A stretch of 41,694 nt of DNA. Source: Acidobacteriota bacterium (GTDB lineage: Bacteria; Acidobacteriota; UBA6911; RPQK01; DATIPO01). A model generated the notes under the pieces. The model did no database searches. It was not told where the DNA came from and worked only from the letters and a program-made list of their open reading frames with translations. The stretch's first letter is position 1. Each line of letters opens with the position of its first letter. Made by a program: the position numbers and the translations under genes. Shown in pieces: positions 16,073-26,336 of the stretch. The stretch spans positions 1 through 41,694 of the forward strand of contig DATIPQ010000042.1 of NCBI GenBank assembly GCA_035471785.1, in the 5' to 3' direction.

Positions 16073-16537
16073 GGAATCATCCTCCTTTATGATGAAATCC
16101 GGGTACGGTTTCCTCACATTCCTGTATAGCTTCTCGGGCCTTGCGGAGCAAGCAAGTCACTAAAACAGTTCACTGCGGTTCGAGAGGTTCAAGGCTGAAG
16201 GTACCCAAAGCCTCGACGAGGGAGCGGCCCTCTGCCACGCTGCTGAATACATAACTCGTGTAGGATCTGAAATGAACGAATAACGCGATGAAACTGAACA
16301 AAACGTTAAGTTGGCCTGGTGTCACCTTCTGCAATTTGTAGCGAGCGACCTCATACCGCCGAGGGCAATTGAGCCTTCACCGCGGTCGCTGAAACTTGAC
16401 CCGTGTGTGAACTTGTTGGCCACCTAGTGGCCCTAGGGCGCCCCTAGCCGATCTGCCAACGCCAAGAAAAACGAGTCCCGGCAGCCGCGCCCGGCGGCCA
16501 GGACCCGCCTCAGTCAGCCCCAATTTGCGCCTTGGCG
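16073..16537. other. Intergenic stretch without a recognisable gene; holds repeat copy A
   Basis: No protein-coding frame, tRNA or transposon remnant could be recognised. The left part is relatively AT-rich and may hold the promoter of the minus-strand three-gene operon, but no clear hexamer pair was found. The only structured element is repeat copy A (16341-16437), followed by a GC-rich stretch with nested short palindromes (ctaggg / ccctag). Confidence 0.6.
16341..16437 (+). repeat. Dispersed 97-bp repeat, copy A
   Basis: Copy A matches copy B (18052-18148) at 86 of 97 positions by hand alignment with no gaps. The first ~30 bases (core CCTCATACCGCC) are shared with hairpin element C at 38835. 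The right end carries a short dyad, GGCCAC and GTGGCC around CTA (16418-16432). Intergenic, low-copy and hairpin-containing: possibly a REP-like or MITE-like element. Confidence 0.75.
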
Positions 16538-16957
16538 TCAGGATATGCTGTTGATCTTGTCGATCAGGCCCTGTCGACCGGCCTCGGCTTTCTCGGCGGT
16601 GGCGTACTGGAGGTTGACGGTCACTCCGTCCATCTGAACCAGGAAACCGGCGCCTTCCGGGTCCTCGCGGGTCGGCTGGGATGTGATCGCTCCAATACTG
16701 TTGACGGCCGTGACGCTCAAGGTAACCCCACCGCTGGAATAGAGAAAACGAGGGTTGATTTTGCTCTTGACCTTTTCATGCATGGCCTTGGCCCGTGCCT
16801 CGTCTTGGCTGACTACTCCCGTCTCCGACCCCTCCAGGTAAATCGAGAAGCTAAAGCTGGCCTGACCGCCATCCGGTGGCGGGATCTTCTGCACGTCGGA
16901 AAGGCCCGTAAGATTGGCGGAATTGATGTAAATGGAACCGACTTGAACCAACGACAT
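16538..16957 (-). CDS. Small hypothetical protein, beta-rich
   Basis: 139 residues, no signal peptide or TM segment. The pattern alternates hydrophobic strands (LVQVGSIYINSANLTGL, ASFSFSIYLEG, GGVTLSVTAVNSIGAI, GAGFLVQMDGVTVNLQYA) with one helix (SQDEARAKAMHEKVKSKI) and a short C-terminal helix, suggesting a compact alpha/beta or beta-sandwich cytoplasmic protein. A GGAGG site six bases before ATG 16957 supports real expression. Family not recognised. It lies alone between the two copies of the 97-bp repeat and opposes the cox genes, so it may have arrived or been bracketed together with them. Confidence 0.6.
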   Translation of the reverse strand: MSLVQVGSIYINSANLTGLSDVQKIPPPDGGQASFSFSIYLEGSETGVVSQDEARAKAMHEKVKSKINPRFLYSSGGVTLSVTAVNSIGAITSQPTREDPEGAGFLVQMDGVTVNLQYATAEKAEAGRQGLIDKINSIS

Positions 16958-17123
16958 GGGCTACCTCCAAGAATCAATTGTTTAGGCCATTCACCAACCT
17001 TATTTGTACTCCCTTAGATTCGTGAGCGCAACCTCAAAACAACAGGATACTCTCTCCTGCCACCAGCTTGTCTCACCTAAGGGACCTGGCTTGGAGCCGG
17101 ATTCCCCTTGGGCCTTCCTCTGG

Positions 17124-17129
17124 TATCCT
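17124..17129 (+). promoter_or_regulatory. Candidate extended -10 (TGG-TATCCT) before the MoxR gene
   Basis: TATCCT, preceded by TGG, ends nine bases before ATG 17139. No Shine-Dalgarno is present, so a leaderless or nearly leaderless cox accessory transcript is possible. No -35 stands out. Confidence 0.35.
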
Positions 17130-17138
17130 GAATAACTT

Positions 17139-18083
<945 letters not shown>

Positions 18084-18185
18084 GCCTTCAGCGCGGTCGC
18101 TGAAACTTGATTCGTGTGTGAACTTGTTAGCCACCTGGTGGCCCTAGGCCATAATGAACCACTTGAGGATCTGATCGCTGGCGTC

Positions 18186-19394
18186 ATGAGCAGCTTTACG
18201 GGGAGCCCATTTCCAGGTGACGGTTTGGAGGGCCAAGGCCTTTTCGCACGCATCGTGCGTTTCGGGAGGGAACTGCGCGCCGCCGGACTGCCCGTGTCTC
18301 CTCAACAAAGCCGGGGGCTGGCCCGCGGTCTCAGGTGGATCGATCCGCTCTCGCGGACTCAGTTCTACTGGGCCGCCCGCGCCCTGCTCGTCTACCGCAA
18401 GGAAGACCTTGAGCTTTTCGCCCGGCTTTTTGAGCGCTTCTGGGGATACGGGGGGGAGACGGGTGAGGCGTCTCCCCGCAAGGCTCCCCGGGCTCCCCGC
18501 CACCGTCCCCGGACGCTGCGCTCGGCACAGCCCCTGATGCTGGCTTCGATGATGGCGGCCCGGGCCTCGGCCCACCATCCCGAGCGGGAGGTGGCTGACC
18601 GCAGCCGCGCCTACAGTTCGGCGGAAGTCCTGCAACGCAAGGACTTCGCCCGCATGAGCGAGGAAGAGCGGCAGGCCGTCCGCCGCCTGCTTTTGCAGAT
18701 GGACTGGGACATCAGCCGCAGGCGCAGCCGGCGCCGCATAGCGGACCGCCGCCGGGGCCAGCTCGACCTGCGCAAGGTCTTGCGCCAGGCTTCCCGGCAG
18801 GACGGGAAGGTGATCCGCCTGCCTCGCCGCCGCCGCAAGATCAAACCGCGTCCCCTGGTGCTGATCGCCGACGTGAGCGGATCGATGGAGCTCTACGCCC
18901 GCCTGCTGCTTCAGTTCTTTCACGTCATCAGCCTCTCGTCGCTCCAGGTTGAGAGCTTCGTCTTCGCCACCCGCCTTACCCGCATCACCAACGCCTTGGG
19001 CTTGCGCCACCCCGAACAGGCTTTGCAGGAGGTGGCGGAGGAGGTCTTCGACTTCGCAGGCGGCACCCGCATCGGCGAGTGTTTGGGCCGCTTCAACCGC
19101 CGCTGGGCAAGGCGCGTCCTGCGTCGCGGAGCCGTGGTGATGGTGGCCAGCGACGGCTGCGACCGCGGCGATCCCGAGCAGCTCAAGCGCGAGGTTCAGC
19201 GCCTGAGACGGAGCTGTCACCGCCTCATCTGGCTCAATCCCCGCCTGGGACAGGCCTCTTATCAACCCCTGGCCCAAGGCATGGCGACCGCCCTGCCCTT
19301 GGTCGACGATTTCCTTCCCGTTCACAACCTGCGCTCGCTGCAAGAACTCGCACGGCATCTGCAGAGTCTGTCCGGTGTCCGCGCCCGCGCTTGA
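18186..19394 (+). CDS. VWA-domain protein, CoxE-like
   Basis: A 402-residue cytoplasmic VWA protein of the CoxE family, the usual partner of a MoxR/CoxD ATPase in metallo-cofactor maturation. Seen: N-terminal helical domain (FGRELRAAGLPVSP, RTQFYWAARALLVYRKEDLELF); an arginine-rich middle linker (about 115-210); and a VWA domain with the MIDAS motif DVSGSM, a following FAGGTRIGE (MIDAS threonine) and MVASDGCDRGDPE. Start chosen at ATG 18186; GTG 18114 would lie inside the inserted repeat. It is followed by a ~240-base gap and then coxM. In the classical cox cluster coxD and coxE lie downstream of coxL; here they are upstream. Confidence 0.85.
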   Translation: MSSFTGSPFPGDGLEGQGLFARIVRFGRELRAAGLPVSPQQSRGLARGLRWIDPLSRTQFYWAARALLVYRKEDLELFARLFERFWGYGGETGEASPRKAPRAPRHRPRTLRSAQPLMLASMMAARASAHHPEREVADRSRAYSSAEVLQRKDFARMSEEERQAVRRLLLQMDWDISRRRSRRRIADRRRGQLDLRKVLRQASRQDGKVIRLPRRRRKIKPRPLVLIADVSGSMELYARLLLQFFHVISLSSLQVESFVFATRLTRITNALGLRHPEQALQEVAEEVFDFAGGTRIGECLGRFNRRWARRVLRRGAVVMVASDGCDRGDPEQLKREVQRLRRSCHRLIWLNPRLGQASYQPLAQGMATALPLVDDFLPVHNLRSLQELARHLQSLSGVRARA

Positions 19395-19638
19395 GTCCGC
19401 CTGCCGCCATTGACGCTGGGGGCGGCGAGCCTGGATGATCGGGTGGCGATCCGGGGGGCAATCATGAAGCCTATTCCTTGCTGGCCCTGAGTGCCTTTCA
19501 GCCCCTTGGACGTCGTTTTGCTGCCTCTGGTGGGCGGTCGTCTCCTGCTGACCCGCAATCCGCACTTTGAAACTTGACATGTAAAGCTTTAAGGTGAAAG
19601 CTAGAATCTCCACCACTCAGTTCGGAAAGGAGACCGAC

Positions 19639-20514
19639 GTGATTCCAGGGCCTTTTGATTACCACGCTCCAGACTCGCTCGAGGAGGCGCTTTCCCTTCT
19701 CGGCGAGCACGGGGATGACGCCAAGATCCTGGCCGGTGGACAGAGTTTGATCCCGGCCATGCGATTTCGGCTGGCCTTGCCGGCCGTCCTCATTGACATC
19801 AACCGTTTGAGCGATCTCGAATACGTGCGCCAGGACAACGGCAGCCTGGCCATCGGCGCCATGACGCGCGAAACCCACATCGAGCACAGCGAGCAGGTCA
19901 AAACCGCTTACCCCATGCTGGCCGACGCCGCAGAGGTGATTGCCGATCCGCTGGTGCGCAACCGCGCCACCGTGGGCGGAAACCTGGCTCACGCCGATCC
20001 GGCCAACGATCATCCGGCCGTTATGCTGGCTTATCAGGCTGAACTGGTGGCCGCAGGACCTGGGGGAGAGCGGGTTATCCCCATCGACGAGTTTTTCACT
20101 GGATTTTTCGAGAACGCGCTCTCTTCCGACGAGATCCTGACCCAGATTCGGATTCCAAAGCCGGGCGCGGACTGGGGAGGCGCCTACCTCAAGATCGAGC
20201 GCAAGGTAGGCGACTACGCGGTCGCCGCCGTGGCCGTCCAGCTTCAGATCAATGACGGCGCCTGCGCCAGCGTCAGAATCGGCCTGACCAACGTCAATCC
20301 CCAGCCCATGCGGGCCACCGAGGCCGAACAGGCCCTGGCCGGACGCGAGTTGAGCGACCAGGTATTGGAGGAGGCGGGCAAGGCGGCAGCCGCCCAGTGC
20401 GAGCCCTCCCCCGACCTGCGCGGCTCGGTGGAATACAAGCGCGACCTGGTGCGCATCCTCACCAAGCGTGCCATCCGCAAAGCCCTGCAGCGTGCGAAAG
20501 GAGCGTCCTCATGA
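19639..20514 (+). CDS. coxM: Carbon monoxide dehydrogenase medium (FAD) subunit
   Basis: Flavoprotein subunit passing electrons from the iron-sulfur subunit to the quinone pool, 291 residues as in known CoxM. Seen: the FAD pyrophosphate loop AGGQS (32-36), the second FAD loop [17 protein letters not shown], and the CO_deh_flav_C domain ending in [11 protein letters not shown]. Start is GTG 19639, supported by GGAAAGGAG six bases upstream; a longer frame from 19594 lacks a site. It overlaps coxS by ATGA. The M-S-L order is the classical one. Confidence 0.93.
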   Translation: MIPGPFDYHAPDSLEEALSLLGEHGDDAKILAGGQSLIPAMRFRLALPAVLIDINRLSDLEYVRQDNGSLAIGAMTRETHIEHSEQVKTAYPMLADAAEVIADPLVRNRATVGGNLAHADPANDHPAVMLAYQAELVAAGPGGERVIPIDEFFTGFFENALSSDEILTQIRIPKPGADWGGAYLKIERKVGDYAVAAVAVQLQINDGACASVRIGLTNVNPQPMRATEAEQALAGRELSDQVLEEAGKAAAAQCEPSPDLRGSVEYKRDLVRILTKRAIRKALQRAKGASS

Positions 20515-21014
20515 GCCGTCACGATGTCAGCCTCACAGTCAACGGCGAGCAGGTCACGGGCCAAGTCGAGGCGCGCCTGCTGCTGGTCCATTTTCTGCGC
20601 GAGAACCTTTCCCTCACCGGCACCCATATCGGCTGCGACACCACCAGTTGCGGAGCCTGCACCGTGCTTCTCGATGGAGAACCGGTCAAGAGCTGCACCG
20701 TCTTCGCGGTCCAGGCCCAGGGCGCCCGGGTGGAGACCATCGAGGGGGTGGCGCAAGATGGCCAACTGCATCCCTTGCAGGAGGGATTCTGGGAGAAGCA
20801 CGGGTTGCAATGCGGCTATTGCACTCCCGGCATGATCATGACCGCCAAGGCTTTCCTGGCCTCCGACCCCGATCCCAGCGAGGAGGCCATCCGCCGCGCC
20901 ATTTCCGGCAATCTGTGCCGGTGCACGGGCTACAACAAGATCGTTGAGGCCGTTCAATACGCCGCCCGGAAGCTGTCACAGCAATCCAGCGAGAAAGAAG
21001 AGGCCACCGCATGA
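20511..21014 (+). CDS. coxS: Carbon monoxide dehydrogenase small (2x[2Fe-2S]) subunit
   Basis: Iron-sulfur subunit, 167 residues, with two [2Fe-2S] clusters that relay electrons from the molybdenum site to FAD. Plant-type cluster cysteines C42, C47, C50 and C62 ([10 protein letters not shown] ... KSC). The second, helical cluster uses C101, C104 (CGYC) and C136, C138 (NLCRCTGY). All eight are present. It overlaps coxM upstream and coxL downstream, both as ATGA, giving tight stoichiometric coupling. Confidence 0.95.
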   Translation: MSRHDVSLTVNGEQVTGQVEARLLLVHFLRENLSLTGTHIGCDTTSCGACTVLLDGEPVKSCTVFAVQAQGARVETIEGVAQDGQLHPLQEGFWEKHGLQCGYCTPGMIMTAKAFLASDPDPSEEAIRRAISGNLCRCTGYNKIVEAVQYAARKLSQQSSEKEEATA

Positions 21015-23449
21015 GCAAGCATTTGGAAGACCGTTTCGAGCATCACACTCCGCTCAAGGAAGGCGTCTCAGCTCGGGTCGACACGCAAGACGACGTCCAA
21101 GTCAAGACTCCCGGCAAGATCTGCGGCATGGGCCACCGCATGAAGCGCAAGGAAGATCCCCGCTTCATCCAAGGCCACGGACGCTACATCGACGACATCA
21201 AGCTTCCCGGCATGCTCTACATGGACATCGTGCGCAGTCCTCACGCCCATGCCAAGATCGTCAACATCGACGCCTCCGCCGCTCTTGAGATGGACGGTGT
21301 TCTGGCCGTCATCACGGGCCAGGACCTGAAAGAGGCGGGCGATCTGCACTGGATGCCCACCCTCATGTCCGACACCCAGATGGTGCTGCCCATCGAAAAG
21401 GTGGTTTACGCCTCTCAGGAAGTCTGCGTCATCATCGCCACCGACCGCTACATCGCGGCCGATGCGGTGGAGCAGGTCTTCGTCGAATACGAACCCTTGG
21501 ATCCGGTCATCGATCCCTTCCAGGCCCTGGAAGACAAAGTGATCGTGCGCGACGACAAAGAGGAGAAGACCAACCACATCTGGCACTGGGAGGCCGGCGA
21601 CAAGGAAGCCGCCGACAAGGTCTTCGCAGAAGCCGCCACGGTGGTCGAGCAGAAGATGTACTTGCCGCGCATTCATGTCTCTTCCATCGAGACCTGCGGG
21701 ATGGTGGCAAACTACGACAAGGTGCGGGAACGCATGCAGATCTACATGACCTCCCAGGCGCCCCACGCCCACCGCACCGTCTTCTCCATGGTCAGCGGAC
21801 TGCCCGAGCACAAGGTGCAGATCATCTCTCCCGACATCGGGGGAGGCTTCGGCGGCAAAGTGCCCGTCTACCCCGGATACGTCTGCTGCGCAGTGGCCAG
21901 TCTGGTCACCGGCAAGCCGGTCAAATGGATCGAGGACCGCAGCGAGAACCTGCAAGCCGACAGCTTTGCCCGCGACTATCACATCGAGGCCCAGATGGCG
22001 GCCGACGAAGACGGCAAGATCACGGGACTGCGGGTCAAGACGGTTTCCGACTGCGGAGCCGCCGACGCCGCCGCCAATCCCTCCAAGTTCCCGGCCGGAC
22101 TCTACTCCATCTGCACCGGCTCCTACGACATGAAGGCGGCCCACGTCGAAGTCGACGGCGTCTACACCACCAAGCCTCCCGGAGGCGTGGCCTACCGCTG
22201 CTCCTTCCGGGTCACCGAAGCCGTCCACATGATCGAGCGGATGGCCGACATCATGGCTCATGAACTGGGTGAGGACCCGGCCGACTTCCGGCTCAAGAAC
22301 TTCATCCAGCCCGAGCAGTTTCCCTACAAGTCGCCCACCGGATGGGAATACGACAGCGGAAACTACCCGGCGGCCCTCAAGAAGGCCATGGACATCATCG
22401 ACTACCCGGCCTTGCGCAAGGAGCAAGCCGAGAAGCGTGAGCGCGGCGAACTGATGGGGATCGGCATCAGCAGCTTCACCGAAGTGGTGGGCGCGGGGCC
22501 TTCCCGCGACTTCGACATCCTGGGCATCAAGATGTTCGACTCGGCGGAGATCCGCATCCATCCGACGGGCAAGGCCATCGCCCGCTTCGGCACCAAGTCG
22601 CAGGGACAAGGACACGAAACCACCTACGCCCAGATCATCGCCGAGGAACTGGGACTGCCCGCGGCCGACGTGGAGGTCGAAGAGGGAGACACCGAGACCG
22701 CACCCTACGGATTGGGCACCTACGCCAGCCGTTCCACCCCAACGGCGGGCGCGGCGGGGGCGGTGGCGGCCCGCAAGATCAAGGCCAAGGCCAAGAAGAT
22801 CGCCGCCTACCTGCTGGAGGTCAAGGAAGACGACCTGGAATGGAACGTCGACCGCTTTCAGGTCAAGGGATCGCCCGATCAGGCCAAGACCATCCAGGAA
22901 ATCGCCTTTGCCGCCTACACCGACCATCCGCCCGGCATGGAGGCGGGGCTGGAGGCGGTCGACTACTACGACCCGCCCAACCTGACCTTTCCCTTCGGCA
23001 GCTACATTTGCGTGGTCGATATCGACAAGGGCACCGGCGAGGTCAAGGTGAGGCGTTTCGTGGCCGTCGACGACTGCGGACACATCATCAATCCCATGAT
23101 CGTGGAGGGACAGATCGAAGGCGGTCTCACCATGGGCCTGGCTCCCGCTCTCTTCGAAGAGATCGTCTACGACGAGACCGGACAGAACCTGACCGGCACC
23201 TTCGCCGACTACCTGGTGCCCACGGCCATGGAATCGCCCAAGTGGGAATTGGGCAAGACCATCACCCCCTCGCCCCACCATCCGCTGGGAGCCAAGGGAG
23301 TGGGCGAGTCCCCCACCGTGGGCGCTCCGCCGGCCATCGCCAACGCCGTGGTCGACGCCCTTTGGCACCTGGGAGTCCGCCACCTGGAGATTCCCATCAC
23401 ACCCCAACGGGTTTGGCAGGCCTTGAGGAAGGCGGGGGTCAGCGAGTAG
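21011..23449 (+). CDS. coxL: Form I aerobic carbon monoxide dehydrogenase large (Mo-Cu) subunit
   Basis: Catalytic subunit of the aerobic CO dehydrogenase, 812 residues, oxidising CO + H2O to CO2 with two electrons at a Mo-S-Cu centre. The form I signature AYRCSFR is present with copper-ligand Cys397 ([14 protein letters not shown]). Other features are [18 protein letters not shown], the molybdopterin-cytosine-dinucleotide regions [20 protein letters not shown] and [12 protein letters not shown], and the catalytic glutamate E766 in GAKGVGESP. This separates it from form II/other xanthine-oxidase-family enzymes, which carry AYRGAGR. The protein follows the Oligotropha/Afipia CoxL pattern along its whole length. 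No terminator seen after the stop; the next gene opposes it. Confidence 0.96.
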   Translation: MSKHLEDRFEHHTPLKEGVSARVDTQDDVQVKTPGKICGMGHRMKRKEDPRFIQGHGRYIDDIKLPGMLYMDIVRSPHAHAKIVNIDASAALEMDGVLAVITGQDLKEAGDLHWMPTLMSDTQMVLPIEKVVYASQEVCVIIATDRYIAADAVEQVFVEYEPLDPVIDPFQALEDKVIVRDDKEEKTNHIWHWEAGDKEAADKVFAEAATVVEQKMYLPRIHVSSIETCGMVANYDKVRERMQIYMTSQAPHAHRTVFSMVSGLPEHKVQIISPDIGGGFGGKVPVYPGYVCCAVASLVTGKPVKWIEDRSENLQADSFARDYHIEAQMAADEDGKITGLRVKTVSDCGAADAAANPSKFPAGLYSICTGSYDMKAAHVEVDGVYTTKPPGGVAYRCSFRVTEAVHMIERMADIMAHELGEDPADFRLKNFIQPEQFPYKSPTGWEYDSGNYPAALKKAMDIIDYPALRKEQAEKRERGELMGIGISSFTEVVGAGPSRDFDILGIKMFDSAEIRIHPTGKAIARFGTKSQGQGHETTYAQIIAEELGLPAADVEVEEGDTETAPYGLGTYASRSTPTAGAAGAVAARKIKAKAKKIAAYLLEVKEDDLEWNVDRFQVKGSPDQAKTIQEIAFAAYTDHPPGMEAGLEAVDYYDPPNLTFPFGSYICVVDIDKGTGEVKVRRFVAVDDCGHIINPMIVEGQIEGGLTMGLAPALFEEIVYDETGQNLTGTFADYLVPTAMESPKWELGKTITPSPHHPLGAKGVGESPTVGAPPAIANAVVDALWHLGVRHLEIPITPQRVWQALRKAGVSE

Positions 23450-23494
23450 AGTCGAAGAGCCTTCCGCCCTGGAGTCTCGGCTCGCCTTGCACTC

Positions 23495-25192
23495 TCATCC
23501 CTGCATGGCCATAAAGCGGTTTTCCGACTCCACCGTGCCGATCAGCACCAGTTCGGCGCCAGCGGTCAACAGGAAGTCGGGCCCAGGATTGATCACGGTT
23601 CGGCCGTCCATGTTGACGGCGATGATGCTGCAGCCGGTTTGCTCGCGGATCGATGTCTCGCCGACCTTGCGGTTGACGAGCGAGGCGGGCAGGGGGGCGC
23701 TGAAAACGTCCAGGCCCTCCGCCACCATCAAGACGTCGCTGCGCTTAAGCAGGTTGAAGACAGTGGCCGCCCCCATCGAGGCATACGAGATGACGAAATC
23801 GCACCCGGCACGGTGCAGCGTGCGGACGTTGCGCTCCAGGGTCACCCTGGAGACGATCTGGATGTCGGGGCGGACCCGCCGACAGTGAATGGCCAGGTAG
23901 ATATTGGTGTCGTCGTCATGGGTGGTGATGACGACGGCCGGAGCTTTGCTGATGCCGGCCTGCTCCAGCGTTTCAGCATCAGATGCGTCGCCCAGCACGA
24001 GCTTGTCGACTTGCCTGACCCGGTCGGGGACGCGCTCTACGATGCGGAAGTCGAGTCCTCTGGCCGTCAGGGTCTTGATCATGGCGCGCCCCACGCGTCC
24101 GCCCCCGATGATCAAGACCGGGGCCGGCGCCGTTGCCTCCAGGTCGGCGAAGAGTTCGTCGAATGCTTCCAATTGGGCGCGTGATCCTGCCAGAACCAGC
24201 ACGGTGTCGGACCGGATTTCCGTCTCGGCGCGCGGGATTTCGAATTTACCCCTCTGCCAGACGCCGGCGATCGTCACCCCGGCCTGCTGGCGGATGCCGC
24301 TTTCCGCGATCTTCTTGCCCACCAGCGGCGTGTCCGCGGCCAGAGCTTCGGCAATCAGCACCTGGCCGACCTGGCCGAACACCTGGGATACGGTTTTGCC
24401 GCCGCGCGTACGCCTGGCCAGGGCCTCGCCCATCATCTGGCTCAGTTCCAGCACGCGGGTGACGCCGCTGATGCGCAGAACCTGGGCCGAATTGGCACTG
24501 TCGGCAGTGGCTGCGATAGGCACCTCGGGGCTGATGTCGCGGACGGCGAAAGCCACGCTGGTATTGGCGATGTCGCTGCCCGTGCTGACCACCATGGCGG
24601 CCTGCTCCACCCGTACCCGCCGGTAGACCTCCGAGTCGTCATGTTCGCCCCTGACGACAGTCAGCCCCTCGTCGTGAAGGCGCAACGCCTCCTCCCTTTC
24701 AGCTACCACCAGCACGTAGGAATAGCGGTATTGCTCAAGCTTCTCGATCAGCGTCCGCGCGATCGGCCCGTAGTGGGTCAGAACGACGTGCCCGCTGCTC
24801 TCCTCGGGCAGGGAACGCGGCACCCGCTGGGTGGCCTGGGCCTTCATGAAGGGCAGATAGAAAAACTCCAAGAAGGTGAAGGGGAGTAAAACCAGCAGAA
24901 AGAGCATGCCCGAGAGCAGGACCAGGATTGAGAAGGCCCGCCCGATGTCGCTTTCGAAGGTGATGTCGCCGAAGCCCAGCGTCGACATCACCGTCAGCGT
25001 CCAGTAAAAGCCGGTCAGCCAACTGAAGTCTCGGCCCTCCCAAGCCATCAGGTAATGAAAGGTCGTACTGTAGATGGCGATCAACACCAGAAAGGACACC
25101 AGATAGTAGAGGAGAATCCTCAGATCCCTCTGGGTCCGGCGCGTCCTCAAGTGTCCGGCCAGGAACGGCGGCATCCATTTCATCGCCCTCAT
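23495..25192 (-). CDS. Two-TM potassium channel with duplicated TrkA (RCK) domains
   Basis: Inner-membrane ion channel subunit, about 565 residues. Two TM helices (about 20-40 and 85-115) flank a pore loop with the filter TLGFGDIT. Two RCK modules follow: TrkA-N (GHVVLTHYGPIARTLIEKL ... VVRGEHDDSEVYRRV), TrkA-C (GVWQRGKFEIPRAETEIRSDTVLVLAG), a second TrkA-N (APVLIIGGGRVGRAMIKTL) and TrkA-C. The second nucleotide loop GGGRVG is intact; the first is degenerate (THYGPI). This is the KefC/Kch-like long form; gating by nucleotide or ligand is inferred. Start ATG 25192 chosen, ATG 25183 also possible; the open frame upstream to 25339 lacks support. It lies between coxL and the coxF-like gene on the opposite strand. 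Confidence 0.87.
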   Translation of the reverse strand: MRAMKWMPPFLAGHLRTRRTQRDLRILLYYLVSFLVLIAIYSTTFHYLMAWEGRDFSWLTGFYWTLTVMSTLGFGDITFESDIGRAFSILVLLSGMLFLLVLLPFTFLEFFYLPFMKAQATQRVPRSLPEESSGHVVLTHYGPIARTLIEKLEQYRYSYVLVVAEREEALRLHDEGLTVVRGEHDDSEVYRRVRVEQAAMVVSTGSDIANTSVAFAVRDISPEVPIAATADSANSAQVLRISGVTRVLELSQMMGEALARRTRGGKTVSQVFGQVGQVLIAEALAADTPLVGKKIAESGIRQQAGVTIAGVWQRGKFEIPRAETEIRSDTVLVLAGSRAQLEAFDELFADLEATAPAPVLIIGGGRVGRAMIKTLTARGLDFRIVERVPDRVRQVDKLVLGDASDAETLEQAGISKAPAVVITTHDDDTNIYLAIHCRRVRPDIQIVSRVTLERNVRTLHRAGCDFVISYASMGAATVFNLLKRSDVLMVAEGLDVFSAPLPASLVNRKVGETSIREQTGCSIIAVNMDGRTVINPGPDFLLTAGAELVLIGTVESENRFMAMQG

Positions 25193-25288
25193 TCTACCCG
25201 CTCGCAGTGTAGCCTGGGCGTAGCGCCGGATCTCGATACCTGGCTTCAAGGCACAACTGCCTCCTCGGGCGCCCCGAGCCATCTCTGG

Positions 25289-25294
25289 TATGAT
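25289..25294 (+). promoter_or_regulatory. Candidate extended -10 (TGG-TATGAT) of the coxF-like gene
   Basis: TATGAT, preceded by TGG, lies 14 bases before ATG 25309 in the 116-base divergent gap with the channel gene. A GGGG run near 25297 may also serve as a Shine-Dalgarno. No clear -35. If used, the coxF-like gene is transcribed separately from coxMSL. Confidence 0.35.
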
Positions 25295-25308
25295 CTGGGG
25301 GATTAACC

Positions 25309-26214
25309 ATGGGGAATGAGAAACATGGCTGCGATTCACAAGGCCTGGGATTCGTAGACTTCTTCGCTCGCGCGGAGGAGTTGCGAAAGACTGGCCAACC
25401 CTTCGTGACGGCTACAGTGGTGCGGGTGCAGCCGCCCACTTCAGGAAAACCGGGCGACAAGGCCCTCATCACTCAAGATGGCCGCATCTCCGGCTGGATC
25501 GGGGGCAGTTGCGTGGAGCCGGTGGTGTTGCGCGAGGCCCGGGCTGCCTTCGAGGACGGCCAGTGCCGCCTGGTGCGGCTGGCGCCGGGCTCTGAGGAAG
25601 ACCGCCAGGGTCTTTTCTTTCACCGTATGACCTGCTTTAGCGGAGGCGCCATGGAAGTCTACATCGAACCCAATCTGCCCCTTCCCAGGCTGCTCATCTT
25701 CGGAACCTCTCCCATCGCCGAAAGCTTGGCGCGCCTGGCCGAGGCGGCCCGATTCGAGGTGCTGGCCCTAAAAGAGAACGACCTTCAGGCTCTGCAGCAG
25801 GACGGGTCAAGAGAAAGCCCCTGTTGCAGCGGCGGCAAAGTCGCCCTGGCCCCCTCCGACTACGCCGTCATCGCCACCCACGGCACCTTCGACGACTCCG
25901 CCCTCGGCTATTGCCTCAAGCGCAAGCCCGCCTACCTGGGCCTGCTGGCCAGCCGCCGCCGCGCTGCCGCCATCCGCAAGGGCTTGAAGAAAAAGGGCTA
26001 TTCTTCTGACGACTTGCAGCGCATCCAGGCCCCGGCCGGCCTCGACCTCAACGCCAAGACGCCTGAAGAGGTGGCCATCAGCATCCTGGCCCAGATCGTC
26101 GCCCGGCGCCGCTCGGCCCAAGGTCCTGATGCCTCTGCCTCTCCAGAGAAGCAGGAAGCCGTCGAGTCCTCCACCACCGCATCGTCGTCCTCCTGCTGCC
26201 GCGATTCCGATTAG
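25309..26214 (+). CDS. XdhC/CoxI-family maturation protein, CoxF-like
   Basis: 301-residue cytoplasmic chaperone family that prepares the molybdenum cofactor (sulfuration/insertion) of xanthine-oxidase-type enzymes. Seen: the N-terminal XdhC/CoxI domain (FVTATVVRVQPPTSGKPGDKALI, ISGWIGGSCVEPVVLREA) and the Rossmann XdhC_C domain (RLLIFGTSPIAESLARLAE, DYAVIATHGTFDDSAL, YLGLLASRRRAAAIRKGL, APAGLDLNAKTPEEVAISILAQI). Two cysteine pairs may bind metal or sulfur: CC in RESPCCSGG and the terminal SCCRDSD. Its place close to coxMSL points to CoxF rather than a xanthine dehydrogenase helper. coxG and the membrane genes coxB/C/H/K are not in this window. Confidence 0.85.
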   Translation: MGNEKHGCDSQGLGFVDFFARAEELRKTGQPFVTATVVRVQPPTSGKPGDKALITQDGRISGWIGGSCVEPVVLREARAAFEDGQCRLVRLAPGSEEDRQGLFFHRMTCFSGGAMEVYIEPNLPLPRLLIFGTSPIAESLARLAEAARFEVLALKENDLQALQQDGSRESPCCSGGKVALAPSDYAVIATHGTFDDSALGYCLKRKPAYLGLLASRRRAAAIRKGLKKKGYSSDDLQRIQAPAGLDLNAKTPEEVAISILAQIVARRRSAQGPDASASPEKQEAVESSTTASSSSCCRDSD

Positions 26215-26336
26215 CAATCGGCTGGTCCCACCGTTTTTACACCGGCACAAAGCTCCTATGAAAATTGGGAGGTTCGTCCGATGCGCTTCGAGATCTCCTT
26301 GCCCTATGCTGACGGCTGCGCAACCTGCCCAAAGAA

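Noticed and set aside
19574-19607. TTGACA ... TAGAAT before coxM as a promoter
   Set aside because: The spacing is 22 bases, too long for a sigma-70 promoter, and no hexamer at 16-18 bases fits.
18144-19616. Open 490-codon frame opposite the coxE-like gene
   Set aside because: Antisense shadow of a VWA gene with an intact MIDAS.
21068-23407. Open 779-codon frame antisense to coxL
   Set aside because: coxL is an unambiguous conserved enzyme. The antisense frame is open only because of its GC-rich third positions, and its translation has no domain pattern.
25193-25339. N-terminal extension of the potassium channel to 25339
   Set aside because: It would overlap the start of the divergent coxF-like gene and has no ribosome site; the family begins just before the first TM helix.
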